Below, in pieces: positions 48,036 to 57,412 of a DNA stretch of 64,000 nucleotides. This DNA is from Candidatus Aalborgiella aggregata (lineage in GTDB: Bacteria > Pseudomonadota > Gammaproteobacteria > Burkholderiales > Burkholderiaceae_C): assembly GCA_016705065.1 (NCBI GenBank), contig JADIYY010000002.1, positions 372,001-436,000 on the forward strand, read 5' to 3'. The stretch's first letter is position 1. The number at the start of each line of letters is the position of its first letter. A model generated the notes under the pieces. That model worked only from the letters and a program-made list of their open reading frames with translations. It was not told the origin of the DNA and ran no database searches. Both the position numbers and the translations under genes were made by a program.

Positions 48036-48320
48036 ATGACAGCCGATCAAATCACCGCCGACAATTTAAACCTGCGTCTAAACGAGCGACTAACGCCGTC
48101 ACAACTCACCGTTGTAGACGAAAGCGGTCTGCACAATGGCCATGCAGGCGCAAACGGAACTGGTTTTGGTACGCATTTCAGGGTTCGAATAGCTTCACCT
48201 TTCTTTACAAACAAAAGCCTCGTAGCGTGCCACCGCCTTGTGTATGATGCGGTGCAAGATTTTATTGACGCAGGTTTGCATGCATTGGCTATTGAGGTCA
48301 TTCGCCCTACATCGCAATAA
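48036..48320 (+). CDS. bolA: BolA-family protein
   Basis: Single-domain protein of 94 residues with the BolA helix-strand-helix pattern. The SGLHNGHAG segment bears the conserved His that can bind a [2Fe-2S] cluster with a monothiol glutaredoxin, and HRLVYDAVQDFIDAGLHALAIEV is the conserved end. In the cell BolA proteins act in iron-sulfur handling and stress response. It lies between yciB and the parvulin gene. Confidence 0.92.
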   Translation: MTADQITADNLNLRLNERLTPSQLTVVDESGLHNGHAGANGTGFGTHFRVRIASPFFTNKSLVACHRLVYDAVQDFIDAGLHALAIEVIRPTSQ

Positions 48321-48375
48321 ACTCATTTACCAGTAGCTAATTTGCTTTTTTTACTTTTTTAACCTTGGAATCATT

Positions 48376-49155
48376 ATGAAAAAGACTTTCCTCAAAAACT
48401 CTGCCTTTGCGCTTTTGTTAGCATCTGGCACAGTTTTCGCGCAAAACGTGGCCATCGTCAATGGCAAAGCCGTTCCCAGCAGCCGCATTGATGCTTTGGC
48501 TGCTGAAGTTGCAAAATCTGGCCGCCCCGTAACGCCAGAAATTAAAGCGCAATTGAAAGATGAAGTCATTGCGCGTGAAATATTCATACAAGAAGCGGAA
48601 AAGCGCAATGTGGCCAACAGTGATGAATACAAAACTCAGATGGAATTGGCGCGCCAAACCATCATGATTCGCGCTTTGTTTGCAGACTACCAAAAATCTA
48701 ACCCTGTCACAGATGCGGACATCAAAGCTGAATACGACAAATTTGCTGCAGCCAACAGCGGCAAAGAATACAAAGCACGCCATATTTTGGTAGAAAAAGA
48801 AGCCGATGCGAAAGCCATCATCGCCAGCATCAAAAAAGGTGCAAAGTTTGAAGACATTGCTAAAAAGCAAAGTAAAGATCCAGGCTCTGGCGCCAAAGGT
48901 GGAGATTTAGATTGGGCTAACCCCAGCAACTATGTACCTGAATTTGCCCAAGCCATATTGAAGCTAACCAAAGGCCAAATGACTGATGCACCAGTCAAAT
49001 CACAATTTGGTTACCACATCATCCGTGTGGACGATACACGCGCTGCACAACTGCCTAAGCTCGATGAAGTGAAACCTCAAATTTCACAGCAATTGACACA
49101 ACAAAAATTGCAAAAATTCCAAGAAGATTTGCGCGCTAAAGCAAAAATTGAATAA
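48376..49155 (+). CDS. Parvulin-type peptidyl-prolyl isomerase (periplasmic)
   Basis: Secreted chaperone/isomerase of 259 residues: signal peptide (1-22, ending VFAQ), a helical chaperone-like N-terminal domain, and a parvulin domain around residues 135-220 (KARHILVEKEADAKAI, DPGSGAKGGDLDWANP, TDAPVKSQFGYHIIRVDDTR). It resembles PpiD/PrsA/SurA-like folding factors for exported proteins. The final helix is Gln-rich. Read alone or after bolA. Confidence 0.9.
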   Translation: MKKTFLKNSAFALLLASGTVFAQNVAIVNGKAVPSSRIDALAAEVAKSGRPVTPEIKAQLKDEVIAREIFIQEAEKRNVANSDEYKTQMELARQTIMIRALFADYQKSNPVTDADIKAEYDKFAAANSGKEYKARHILVEKEADAKAIIASIKKGAKFEDIAKKQSKDPGSGAKGGDLDWANPSNYVPEFAQAILKLTKGQMTDAPVKSQFGYHIIRVDDTRAAQLPKLDEVKPQISQQLTQQKLQKFQEDLRAKAKIE

Positions 49156-49200
49156 TTTATTCTGATCCAAAAACCGTCATTGTGTTGACGGTGAAATACA

Positions 49201-49989
49201 GTGTTGCTTTTACTCTCTCCAGCCAAGTCACTCAACTATGACTCTCTAACGGGCGACTTGGCACTACTTCCACACACACTGCCTGCTTTCCCCAAGCAAA
49301 CGCATGAGCTGATAGGCGTTTTGCGCGGTCGATCTGTACAAAATATTGCTGAGCTGATGCACTTGAGCGACAAATTGGCCAGCTTGAATGTGGCTCGCTA
49401 TTTGGCTTGGCGCCCTAAATACAGCGCCAAAAATGCCAAGCAAGCGGTACTCGCTTTTGATGGTGATGTGTACACGGGTCTAGATGCTGCCACGCTCAAA
49501 TCTGATGACTTGCTTTGGGCACAAGACCATTTAACAATATTGAGCGGTCTGTATGGCGTGTTGCGTCCTTTGGATTGGATTCAGCCATATCGCTTGGAAA
49601 TGGGCACCCAATTACAGACTGGAAAATCACACAATTTGTATGGTTTTTGGGGCAAGCAAATTGCACAACACCTGAACAAATGTTTAACAACACAAAACGA
49701 ATCAATTGTTGTGAATTTGGCATCACAAGAATATTTCAAAGCAGTTGATTTGCAAACTTTGAAAGCACGCGTGGTTGAATGCGTGTTTGAAGATTACAAA
49801 AACGGTCAGTACAAAATCATCAGCTTTTTTGCCAAACAAGCTCGCGGATTAATGGCGCGGTATATCGTGCAAAAGCGTTTAGACACGCCCGCTAAACTTA
49901 AAAAATTCAATTCAGCTGGGTATGCGTTTGCGCCGGAAGTATCCAACGCCGACCGTTTGGTATTTCGCCGTAAGATTGCAGCACAATGA
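49201..49989 (+). CDS. yaaA: Peroxide stress protein YaaA
   Basis: Cytosolic protein of 262 residues with the YaaA/DUF328 pattern: [14 protein letters not shown] at the start, [42 protein letters not shown] [19 protein letters not shown], and [12 protein letters not shown]. The family lowers free iron during peroxide stress. GTG at 49201 is used; a TTG follows. The stop overlaps the queF start by four bases (ATGA). Confidence 0.92.
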   Translation: MLLLLSPAKSLNYDSLTGDLALLPHTLPAFPKQTHELIGVLRGRSVQNIAELMHLSDKLASLNVARYLAWRPKYSAKNAKQAVLAFDGDVYTGLDAATLKSDDLLWAQDHLTILSGLYGVLRPLDWIQPYRLEMGTQLQTGKSHNLYGFWGKQIAQHLNKCLTTQNESIVVNLASQEYFKAVDLQTLKARVVECVFEDYKNGQYKIISFFAKQARGLMARYIVQKRLDTPAKLKKFNSAGYAFAPEVSNADRLVFRRKIAAQ

Positions 49990-50861
49990 ACCAACCTGAA
50001 CAATCCCAGCTGGGCAAAGCCTCACAGTACATCGATCGCTACGATGCATCCTTACTGTTCCCCATACCACGAGCACCAAAGCGCGCTGAGCTTGGTATCC
50101 TTGGCAAACTCCAATTTTTAGGCGCTGATTTATGGACTGCTTTTGAGTTGAGTTGGCTCAATCTGCGTGGCAAGCCTCAAGTGGCTATCGCGCACTTCAC
50201 GATACCTTGTGACAGCATCAGCATCATTGAAAGCAAATCTTTCAAACTCTATCTCAACAGTTTCAACAATACACAGTTTGCAGATGTTGATGCGGTGGCC
50301 TCAACACTGCGTCAAGATATCAACCATGCCATTTGGCAAACTCCTGGTTCGGATTTGGGAGATGTCCAGTCAAGCCCAATTCAATCATCGGTTGGTGTCA
50401 AAATTTTGTTACCCGAACAATTTGACCAAGAACCAGTGCATGAATTTGATGGTTTGAGCCTAGACCGCTTAGATATTGAATGCCATCACTACACGCCAGC
50501 GCCCCAACTACTGAGTGCGGTGTTTGACGAAGCACCCGTTAGCGAGGTGCTGACCAGCAATTTACTGAAAAGCAATTGCCTAGTAACAGGTCAACCAGAC
50601 TGGGCCAGCCTGCGCATAAGCTACGAAGGCCCACAAATCGACCAAGCGGGTTTGCTGCAGTACATCATCAGTTTTCGCAACCACAATGAATTCCACGAAC
50701 AATGTGTTGAGCGAATTTACATGGACATTTGGGCGCAGTGCAAACCCATCAAGTTAAGTGTCTATGCGCGCTACACACGGCGCGGTGGATTGGACATCAA
50801 CCCCTTTCGCACCAGCTTTCCCCAAGCTGTACCCGCCAACATCCGTACCGCGCGGCAATAA
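49986..50861 (+). CDS. queF: NADPH-dependent 7-cyano-7-deazaguanine reductase (QueF)
   Basis: Reduces preQ0 to preQ1 in queuosine synthesis. The 291-residue protein is the long, two-repeat (E. coli YqcD) type: [15 protein letters not shown] at the start, [13 protein letters not shown], the catalytic cysteine in [31 protein letters not shown] and [15 protein letters not shown]. Translationally coupled to yaaA. Together with queE and queD it shows that the organism makes queuosine; queC is outside the window. Confidence 0.95.
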   Translation: MNQPEQSQLGKASQYIDRYDASLLFPIPRAPKRAELGILGKLQFLGADLWTAFELSWLNLRGKPQVAIAHFTIPCDSISIIESKSFKLYLNSFNNTQFADVDAVASTLRQDINHAIWQTPGSDLGDVQSSPIQSSVGVKILLPEQFDQEPVHEFDGLSLDRLDIECHHYTPAPQLLSAVFDEAPVSEVLTSNLLKSNCLVTGQPDWASLRISYEGPQIDQAGLLQYIISFRNHNEFHEQCVERIYMDIWAQCKPIKLSVYARYTRRGGLDINPFRTSFPQAVPANIRTARQ

Positions 50862-50902
50862 AAGTCACTTTGTCCAAATAAGAACTGACATCATGAACTT
50901 GA

Positions 50903-50916
50903 TTGATGTGCATCAA
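50903..50916. promoter_or_regulatory. FNR/ANR-type box upstream of the TraR/DksA gene
   Basis: TTGATGTGCATCAA fits TTGAT-N4-ATCAA perfectly, the consensus for FNR-family oxygen or nitric-oxide regulators. Its centre is about 70 bases before the start codon; a class II position would place the transcript start near 50951. Confidence 0.72.
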
Positions 50917-50979
50917 TGACAAGTCAGCTTGACTGGCGCAAGATGAAACCATGTTCAACTTTCAATCGTACTTGCCAAT

Positions 50980-51336
50980 ATGACAACATCTAACACGTAT
51001 AACGCTATCAAAACACAACTTCTTGCGCAGCTTGCTGAGTCAAAAAGTCAACTCGCAACTTTGCGCGGTGGCGACGTCAGTCGTGCTGAAGCTTCGGCTG
51101 AACATTTCAACCACGCCGAAGACTCCGATGCGCAATTAAACTCTGCGCGTGATTTAGAGTTTGCGATGGACGCGCACGAAACCGATGAACAAAGCCAAAT
51201 CATGGCAGCGTTGCAACGCATTGAAACCGGCACATACGGTATGTGTGTGGACTGTGGTGTGCAAATACCCATGGCACGTTTGCAAGCGACTCCATCAGCG
51301 GCACGCTGCATTACTTGCCAAGAAAAACTGGAATAG
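50980..51336 (+). CDS. TraR/DksA-family zinc-finger protein
   Basis: Protein of 118 residues with an N-terminal coiled-coil-like helix and a C-terminal zinc finger, CVDCG...CITC (C-X2-C and C-X2-C). The family binds the secondary channel of RNA polymerase. It is shorter than the full DksA (about 150 residues), so it may be a DksA paralogue rather than DksA itself. An FNR-type site lies upstream, pointing to low-oxygen control. Confidence 0.87.
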   Translation: MTTSNTYNAIKTQLLAQLAESKSQLATLRGGDVSRAEASAEHFNHAEDSDAQLNSARDLEFAMDAHETDEQSQIMAALQRIETGTYGMCVDCGVQIPMARLQATPSAARCITCQEKLE

Positions 51337-51346
51337 AAAAACTGCC

Positions 51347-52570
51347 TTAGGAAGCGGGTTCAGCCATTTGAGCAATCAAATCATCCGATGATTCAACAGG
51401 TGTGCTAAGTGATTCGACCTTGGTATCATCTGATTTTTTGATCAACCCACCTACCCGCACTCCTAATAAACGCAGCTTTTGCGTGAGTGGCATGCGCTTC
51501 AGGCACAAGCCTGCAGCTTGGCGAATGGTTGCTGCATCGTCGGTATAGATATCCAAGGTTTGGTCCCGCGTCGCGCCCTTGAAATTGGCATAACGCACCT
51601 TGATGCCTATCGTTTTGCCTTGATAGCCTTTGCGTTGTAAATCGCCCGCCAGTTGCTCGCATAATTTGGTGAATATTGCACCCAATTCCGCTTTGTCTTT
51701 CACCGCATGCAGGTCTCTGTCAAAAGTTGTTTCTCTACTGATTGATACGGGTTCGCTGTTCAGGGAAATCGGATTGTCGTCCTTGCCCCAGCTTGCCCGG
51801 TGCAACCAAGCGCCTGTGCTTTTGCCAAAGTTACTAATCAACCATGTTTCGCTTTTGGTAGCTAACTCACCAATGGTATGAATGCCATGGTGCATCAATT
51901 TTTCATCCATTTTGGGTCCAACGCCATTGATTTTTCGACATGCCAATGGCCATATCAGGCTTTGCAAATCTTCTTCCAGAACAATGGAAATGCCGTTTGG
52001 CTTATTGAATTCGCTGGCCATTTTCGCCAGCAATTTATTTGGCGCAACGCCCACTGAACACGTCAATCCCGTTCGTTCAAATATGGTTTGTTGTATCAGC
52101 TTGGCCAGTGATCTCCCACCTTGCCTTTGCCCACCTGGCACATCGGTGAAGTCTATGTACACCTCATCCACCCCGCGGTTTTCCATTTGCGGTGTAAATT
52201 CAAGAATCGTGTCTTTAAATACTTTTGAGTAATGCCGGTATTGGTCAAAATCCACAGGCAGCAAAATGGCATCTGGACACAATTTGGCAGCCTTCATCAA
52301 GCCCATCGCCGACCCCACACCAAACTGCCGTGCGGCATAGGTTGCTGTGGTAATGACACCGCGCCCCGTGTAATCTTTTAAACGTGCAAATGCTTCTAGT
52401 GGTATATCCGCGTGTGTTTGTCCTTCGGCCAATTGCTCCAGCGCTTCATCCACTTTACGCCTGCCACCACCTATCACCACTGGCAATCCTTTGAGCTGGG
52501 GATAACGTAACAACTCGACTGATGCATAAAAAGCATCCATGTCCAAATGCGCAATGCGACGTATCACCAC
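51347..52570 (-). CDS. dinB: DNA polymerase IV
   Basis: Y-family translesion polymerase of 407 residues. Motifs: HLDMDAFYASVE (catalytic Asp) at the N-terminus, VDEVYIDFTD (catalytic Asp-Glu) near 130, a helix-hairpin-helix thumb around INGVGPKM, and the little-finger domain to about 375. The polar tail after it could carry a sliding-clamp contact. It overlaps the 3' end of the prenyltransferase gene by 7 bases, so the pair is probably co-transcribed. Confidence 0.95.
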   Translation of the reverse strand: MVIRRIAHLDMDAFYASVELLRYPQLKGLPVVIGGGRRKVDEALEQLAEGQTHADIPLEAFARLKDYTGRGVITTATYAARQFGVGSAMGLMKAAKLCPDAILLPVDFDQYRHYSKVFKDTILEFTPQMENRGVDEVYIDFTDVPGGQRQGGRSLAKLIQQTIFERTGLTCSVGVAPNKLLAKMASEFNKPNGISIVLEEDLQSLIWPLACRKINGVGPKMDEKLMHHGIHTIGELATKSETWLISNFGKSTGAWLHRASWGKDDNPISLNSEPVSISRETTFDRDLHAVKDKAELGAIFTKLCEQLAGDLQRKGYQGKTIGIKVRYANFKGATRDQTLDIYTDDAATIRQAAGLCLKRMPLTQKLRLLGVRVGGLIKKSDDTKVESLSTPVESSDDLIAQMAEPAS

Positions 52571-53457
52571 AGCACCATGCCAATTGCCATGAAAACGGGG
52601 GTCAGTAAATTAATCAGCACATTGCGCCCCATTGCTGGTATCAAAAATTCCAGCTTTTCCGCATGTCTCAATACGTCTCGCACAGTTGGTATAACCCAAA
52701 CCAAAGGCAACAAGCCCAATAACGCGCCAAAAGGCATTATGCCGATCAATACAGCCACAATCAAGGAGGCAAAAGCCAGCATCATTTGCAGCGCATACCA
52801 GCGTGCCGCTTGCGTGGCACCTGCAGTTACCAATAAATGCCTTCTGCCCACTTGCCTATCAGCTTCAGCATCTGGAAATTGGTTGAGCAACAACAAATTA
52901 TTGACCAAAAAGAAGGGAACCAAGGATGCCACCCAAGCCAGAGGCGCATAAGTTCCTGTCAAGGCCACACAGGTCCCCACCACCATCAAAGGGCCAAAAC
53001 CAAGTCCAGGCGCAACCAGACACAGCAAAGGGTGTTGCGTGATCCACCGTGTGTACGCGATAACCAAAAATAAACCAATCAATCCCAGCGGCAGCAATGC
53101 CATGCCACGCTGCAAGATGAAATACACACCCACTGCCATGCTGATTAGCAGGCCAATAAGGGCTATGGTCAGTGCACTGGATGCTAATTCTGGATGCGCT
53201 GGCAACACCCCACTGCCACCGCTGAACGGTGTGCGTTGTGTCTGTGCATCCAAACCGCTATGAAAGTCTTGGTATTCATTCAAGGCATTCACACTGATAT
53301 GCGCCGCCAACGCACCAATGAAAACCAAAGCCGATTCAAATACAGGGATATCCCCGGCTATCCGATACACACAAGCCAGCCCCAACGCGATACAAGCGGG
53401 TGTCAGCACCAAAAACGGTGCTCGCGCCAACCCTAAATATAGCGACAGTTTATCCAT
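52564..53457 (-). CDS. UbiA-family prenyltransferase (MenA-like)
   Basis: Integral membrane prenyltransferase of 297 residues with eight or so predicted spans. The first metal-prenyl-diphosphate motif is seen in NALNEYQDFHSGLD (N-x3-D-x4-D pattern), the second in LLNQFPDAEADRQVGRRH. The pattern resembles MenA (DHNA octaprenyltransferase) more than UbiA, but no other menaquinone genes are in the window, so the aromatic substrate is open. The start is 3 bases from repeat copy G. Confidence 0.85.
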   Translation of the reverse strand: MDKLSLYLGLARAPFLVLTPACIALGLACVYRIAGDIPVFESALVFIGALAAHISVNALNEYQDFHSGLDAQTQRTPFSGGSGVLPAHPELASSALTIALIGLLISMAVGVYFILQRGMALLPLGLIGLFLVIAYTRWITQHPLLCLVAPGLGFGPLMVVGTCVALTGTYAPLAWVASLVPFFLVNNLLLLNQFPDAEADRQVGRRHLLVTAGATQAARWYALQMMLAFASLIVAVLIGIMPFGALLGLLPLVWVIPTVRDVLRHAEKLEFLIPAMGRNVLINLLTPVFMAIGMVLW

Positions 53458-53459
53458 TT

Positions 53460-53525
53460 ATGCTACATATTTAATAGCAATATAGGCAATAAATACGCTG
53501 TATATAGCCTGACATAATATAATTT
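53460..53525 (+). repeat. Dispersed ~68-bp repeat, copy G
   Basis: ATGCTAC...AATAGCAA head, core TAGGCAATAAATACGC, then a diverged end (ATAGCCTGACATAATATAA). It begins three bases upstream of the prenyltransferase start codon and ends five bases before the stop of the next Bug gene, so it occupies the whole junction between two reverse-strand genes. Confidence 0.83.
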
Positions 53526-53530
53526 TCGCC

Positions 53531-54517
53531 TTACTTAGCAACAAAACCACTGTCTTTAATGATTTTGGTCCAAACTTGGGTGTAGGCGCGTTCGCGTTTG
53601 CCTAGTTCTTGGTGCGGCATGAATTCAACTGTTAAACCCATGGCAGTGAGCTTCTCTTTCACATCGGGCATGGCGATGGCTTTGGACACAGCGGCTTGCA
53701 ATTTTTCGATGGTGGCCAGCGGTGTGCCGGTTGGTGCGAAGATGCCATAGTAAGGTACATCTTCAAAGCCAGCCAAGCCCAATTCGGCAAAGGTGGGGAC
53801 ATCTGGTAAGGCCGCTTGGCGTTGTTTACCCAAAACGGCTACGACGCGAATTTTGCCGGATTTGTGGTTTTCTATAAAGTCTGGCACTGACGCTACGCCT
53901 GCCGCGATTTGGTTGCCCAACATGTCCGCCATCATTGGAGCGCTGCCACGGTAAGGCAGTGGCTGCAAATCAAATCCATTTTTTTTACCGATGATGGTGA
54001 CCAAGAATTCAGGAATGGACGCAGGCGCTGGAACACCCACTGCACCTTTGCCAGCACCATTGCCACGCACCCAAGCCACATAGTCTTGATATGTCTTAGC
54101 AGGTGTACCGCCAGACACTGCAAAAGCGTTGACAAATGTGGCGAAACCAGCAACAGGGACGAAGTCTTTAGCTGAATCAAAACCAGGTGTTTTGACAACT
54201 TGCGGCAAGATACTGATGGTGTGGTCGTGCGTTAAAAACAATGTCAAACCGTCAGGCGCTGCCGCTTTCAGGGCCTGCGCAGCCAATTGACCACCCGCGC
54301 CTGATTTGTTTTCAACCACCACGGTGGTACCCAGCTGGTCTTTCAATTTTTCAGCCAAGATGCGTGCAATGGCATCGGTACCACCGCCGGGTGGAAAACC
54401 TACCAATAATTTGACAGTTGATTGCGCGAATACCCCGCTAAATGCGGATATTCCCACTGCCAGCAGAGCAACTTTTGAAAGCTTACCCATTCGCATGAAA
54501 AATTGAAGTGAACGCAT
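53531..54517 (-). CDS. Bug-family tripartite tricarboxylate transporter binding protein
   Basis: Second solute receptor of this kind in the window, 328 residues: signal peptide to about residue 32 (VFAQ), then STVKLLVGFPPGGGTDAIARILAEKL. No membrane partners nearby, as is common for the many orphan Bug receptors in Burkholderiales; the ligand is unknown. GGAG at nine bases supports ATG 54517. Divergent from folC, whose start is 68 bases away. Confidence 0.9.
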   Translation of the reverse strand: MRSLQFFMRMGKLSKVALLAVGISAFSGVFAQSTVKLLVGFPPGGGTDAIARILAEKLKDQLGTTVVVENKSGAGGQLAAQALKAAAPDGLTLFLTHDHTISILPQVVKTPGFDSAKDFVPVAGFATFVNAFAVSGGTPAKTYQDYVAWVRGNGAGKGAVGVPAPASIPEFLVTIIGKKNGFDLQPLPYRGSAPMMADMLGNQIAAGVASVPDFIENHKSGKIRVVAVLGKQRQAALPDVPTFAELGLAGFEDVPYYGIFAPTGTPLATIEKLQAAVSKAIAMPDVKEKLTAMGLTVEFMPHQELGKRERAYTQVWTKIIKDSGFVAK

Positions 54518-54584
54518 GATGAATATCTCCATAAAATTAATACCAGACCCAAAGTCGTCCATTGTAATGAACGAAAATACAAGC

Positions 54585-55934
54585 ATGACTGAAATAACGC
54601 CTTTAACAACTCCCAACAACAGCAGCAGCCTACAGCAATGGCTAAACTACTGCGAACAATTGCACGACAAGCCGATTGACATGGGCTTGTCCCGCGTGCG
54701 CGAAGTGGCGCAGCGCATGGGCTTGCATTTCAAATGCCCTGTCATCACCGTGGCTGGCACCAATGGCAAAGGCTCTACGTGCGCTTTGACTGAATCCATT
54801 TTGAGCCAAGCTGGCTACAAAACAGGTGTTTTCACTTCTCCGCATTTGGTGCATTTTGAAGAGCGTTTGCGCATTGGTGGCGTTGCTGTGGATCCCAAAT
54901 CCCTCGTGACCGGATTTCTCGCCGTCGAAGCCGCAAGGGTCAGCGATTCAAGTGGTGATTTTGACGACGTCTCGCTCACCTACTTTGAATTCACCACTTT
55001 GGCCATTTTGCATGTGATGACCGAATCCAAATTGGACATCGCCATTTTAGAAGTGGGTTTGGGCGGCAGGCTGGATGCAGTTAATATCATTGATGCCGAT
55101 TGTGCCATCATCACCAGCATTGATTTAGACCACATGGAGTACTTAGGTGATAGCCGCGAAAAAATTGGTTTTGAAAAGGCTGGCGTCATGCGTACCGGAG
55201 CCATCGCCGTAGTGAGCGATCCTGTGCCCCCCACCAGCGTGGTGACCTATGCAAATGCCATTGGCACAGATTTGTGGCTGGTGGGGAGAGATTTCAGCGT
55301 TGAAGGTGACAAATTGCAATGGTCTTGGTCAGGGCGTGGTAAACGTTATGCGGGTCTGGCGTATCCAGCTTTGCGCGGTGCCAACCAATTGATCAATGCT
55401 GCAGGCGTGTTGGCTGCTTTAACGGCTTTGCGAGATCGTTTGCCCATCACTGCGCAAGCTGTGCGCAACGGATTGGCATTTGTCGAATTACCAGGTCGCT
55501 TTCAGATTATCCCCGGCGAACCTACCTTGGTCTTGGATGTAGCCCATAACCCACATGCAATTGCCACATTGGCCCTGAATTTAGATGCCATGGGCTATTC
55601 ACCATGTACGCACGCTGTCTTTGGCGCGATGGCGGACAAAAACATACCCCAAATGATTGCCCGTATGAATCCTTTGGTTGACAAATGGTATTTCACCGAT
55701 TTGCCCACGACACGTGCCGCTACGGCCGCGCAACTGCTTGAATTTTGGCAAGCTATCGACAATGGACGTCGCGAGAGATACGGGTCGCGCTTTGAAACCC
55801 CTGCACAAGCATTGCGAGCAGCCATAAGCGATGCTCAGCCCACTGATAGAATCGTCGTATTTGGATCTTTCTATACAGTCGGTGGTGTGCTTGAAAATGG
55901 TGTACCAAAATTAACTGCACAGCATTTGACATAG
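54585..55934 (+). CDS. folC: Bifunctional folylpolyglutamate/dihydrofolate synthase
   Basis: Adds glutamate to dihydropteroate and folates. The 449-residue protein has the P-loop GTNGKGST in VITVAGTNGKGSTCALTES, the DLDHMEYLG metal segment and the C-terminal LDVAHNPHAI motif. ATG 54585 is chosen; ATG 54567 is also possible and neither has a clear ribosome site. First gene of the folC-dedD-cvpA-purF set, the same order as in E. coli. Confidence 0.95.
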   Translation: MTEITPLTTPNNSSSLQQWLNYCEQLHDKPIDMGLSRVREVAQRMGLHFKCPVITVAGTNGKGSTCALTESILSQAGYKTGVFTSPHLVHFEERLRIGGVAVDPKSLVTGFLAVEAARVSDSSGDFDDVSLTYFEFTTLAILHVMTESKLDIAILEVGLGGRLDAVNIIDADCAIITSIDLDHMEYLGDSREKIGFEKAGVMRTGAIAVVSDPVPPTSVVTYANAIGTDLWLVGRDFSVEGDKLQWSWSGRGKRYAGLAYPALRGANQLINAAGVLAALTALRDRLPITAQAVRNGLAFVELPGRFQIIPGEPTLVLDVAHNPHAIATLALNLDAMGYSPCTHAVFGAMADKNIPQMIARMNPLVDKWYFTDLPTTRAATAAQLLEFWQAIDNGRRERYGSRFETPAQALRAAISDAQPTDRIVVFGSFYTVGGVLENGVPKLTAQHLT

Positions 55935-55974
55935 ATGCCAAAATTTGACCCCCATTATTGAGACGCATTTTCAT

Positions 55975-56808
55975 ATGGCTCTGTTTCGTACCCGCAATAG
56001 CTCCGACAGCCGATCGGAACCCGCTAACCGAAAAAAATCGGCGTCCGTCGATACGGTAGAGACACTGCGCACGCGGGCGAGGCAGCGGCTGATTGGCTCA
56101 GCCCTTTTGCTTATAGCTGGCATCATCACCTTCACATTGCTATTTGATAACAAGCCCAGACCCATTCCCACAGACATTGAAATCATCATCCCCGATAAAG
56201 GCAAGGTAGTACCTATCAGCGCGCCAACGCAGACAACGACACAAGCACCGGCACCGACCAGCGCACAAACAACACCAAACAGTGCTGCAAACGGCGCAGT
56301 TGCCGAACCAGCACCCGCGGTGAGTAGTGTGAAACCTGCACAGATTACAGCAACTGAAACCAAAACCGTACAAGCCTCTTCAAGTTTGGATGCGAAAGAA
56401 GAATTGGTAACTGCCAAACCCACAGTGAAAGCTGAAGTCAAAGCAGAACCCAAAGTTCCGGTCAAGGTTGAACCAAAAACCAAACCTACTGTTGACGACG
56501 GCGCAAAGGCCAAAGCAATTTTGGAAGGCAAAGATCCCAATACCAATGCAGCCAGCAACAACAATGCCGCATCGGGCACAGATCGGTATATCGTTCAAGT
56601 TGGTGCATTTGCCGATGCCGCCAAAGCCCGTGAAGTGCGCCTGAAAGTCGAGCGTACTGGGCTAAAGACATACACCCATGTTGCTAAAACGCCTGAAGGC
56701 ACACGTACACGGGTGCGTGTTGGCCCGTTTGCCAACCGTGCTGAAGCTGACAAAGCGGCTGAAAAAATTAAAAAACTTGACTTGCCTGCAGCCATCCTGA
56801 CGCTATAA
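55975..56808 (+). CDS. dedD: SPOR-domain division protein DedD
   Basis: Membrane-anchored protein of 277 residues: cytoplasmic N-terminus, one span (about 39-58, LIGSALLLIAGIITFTLLF), a long Ala/Pro/Lys-rich periplasmic linker, and a C-terminal SPOR domain (YIVQVGAFADAAKAREV...VRVGPFANRAEA). The position between folC and cvpA matches E. coli dedD, supporting a role in septal peptidoglycan. A start upstream at 55945 lacks a good codon. Confidence 0.9.
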   Translation: MALFRTRNSSDSRSEPANRKKSASVDTVETLRTRARQRLIGSALLLIAGIITFTLLFDNKPRPIPTDIEIIIPDKGKVVPISAPTQTTTQAPAPTSAQTTPNSAANGAVAEPAPAVSSVKPAQITATETKTVQASSSLDAKEELVTAKPTVKAEVKAEPKVPVKVEPKTKPTVDDGAKAKAILEGKDPNTNAASNNNAASGTDRYIVQVGAFADAAKAREVRLKVERTGLKTYTHVAKTPEGTRTRVRVGPFANRAEADKAAEKIKKLDLPAAILTL

Positions 56809-56844
56809 GTTTCAATCAGGTAGCTGCAAGACACATACACCCAC

Positions 56845-57330
56845 ATGACCTACCTAGACTGGACACTGATAGCCGTTTTGGCAATCTCCTTTGTGATAGG
56901 TGCATGGCGAGGCTTGGTATTTGAAGTTTTATCTGTATTTGTGTGGATTGCAGCTTTTCTGACGGCGCAATGGTTTGCCCCCGATGTGGCTGCCAAATTG
57001 CCACTAACCGACGTCGCGCCCACGCTGCGGCATTTGATTGCTTTTGTTTTGATTTTTGTAGCTGTCGCTTTTGTGGCAGGATTGATCAATAGTTTGATTA
57101 AAAAATTGATCAGTGCCGTTGGTTTGCGCCCTGTTGACCGCAGCCTGGGTGCTATTTTTGGTTTGTTCAGAGGTGTGATTTTGCTTCTGGCACTGACCGT
57201 GGTGGTACACATGACGCAATTTCGCACACATCCAGACTGGCAAGCATCCACTGGAGCCGGCATCTTGACAATCACGCTGCAAAAATTGAAGCCATTATTG
57301 CCACAACAATTTGGTGCCTATTTGCCATGA
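56845..57330 (+). CDS. cvpA: Colicin V production protein homologue CvpA
   Basis: Inner-membrane protein of 161 residues with four predicted spans, beginning TYLDWTLIAVLAISFVIGAWRGLVFE, the family opening. It contains LGAIFGLFRGVILLLAL. Function in purine regulation or envelope stress is not settled. It lies directly upstream of purF, as in E. coli. Confidence 0.92.
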   Translation: MTYLDWTLIAVLAISFVIGAWRGLVFEVLSVFVWIAAFLTAQWFAPDVAAKLPLTDVAPTLRHLIAFVLIFVAVAFVAGLINSLIKKLISAVGLRPVDRSLGAIFGLFRGVILLLALTVVVHMTQFRTHPDWQASTGAGILTITLQKLKPLLPQQFGAYLP

Positions 57331-57412
57331 ATCTCTCATCCCTTGACTTTATGAATTTTTTTCTTAATCAAAGCGCTCAATTTTGCGACGCTTTAACCAT
57401 GTTCGGAACTCT

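Noticed and set aside
49165..49195. ACCGTCA/TGACGGT hairpin after the parvulin gene
   Set aside because: No T-tract follows, so it is not supported as an intrinsic terminator.
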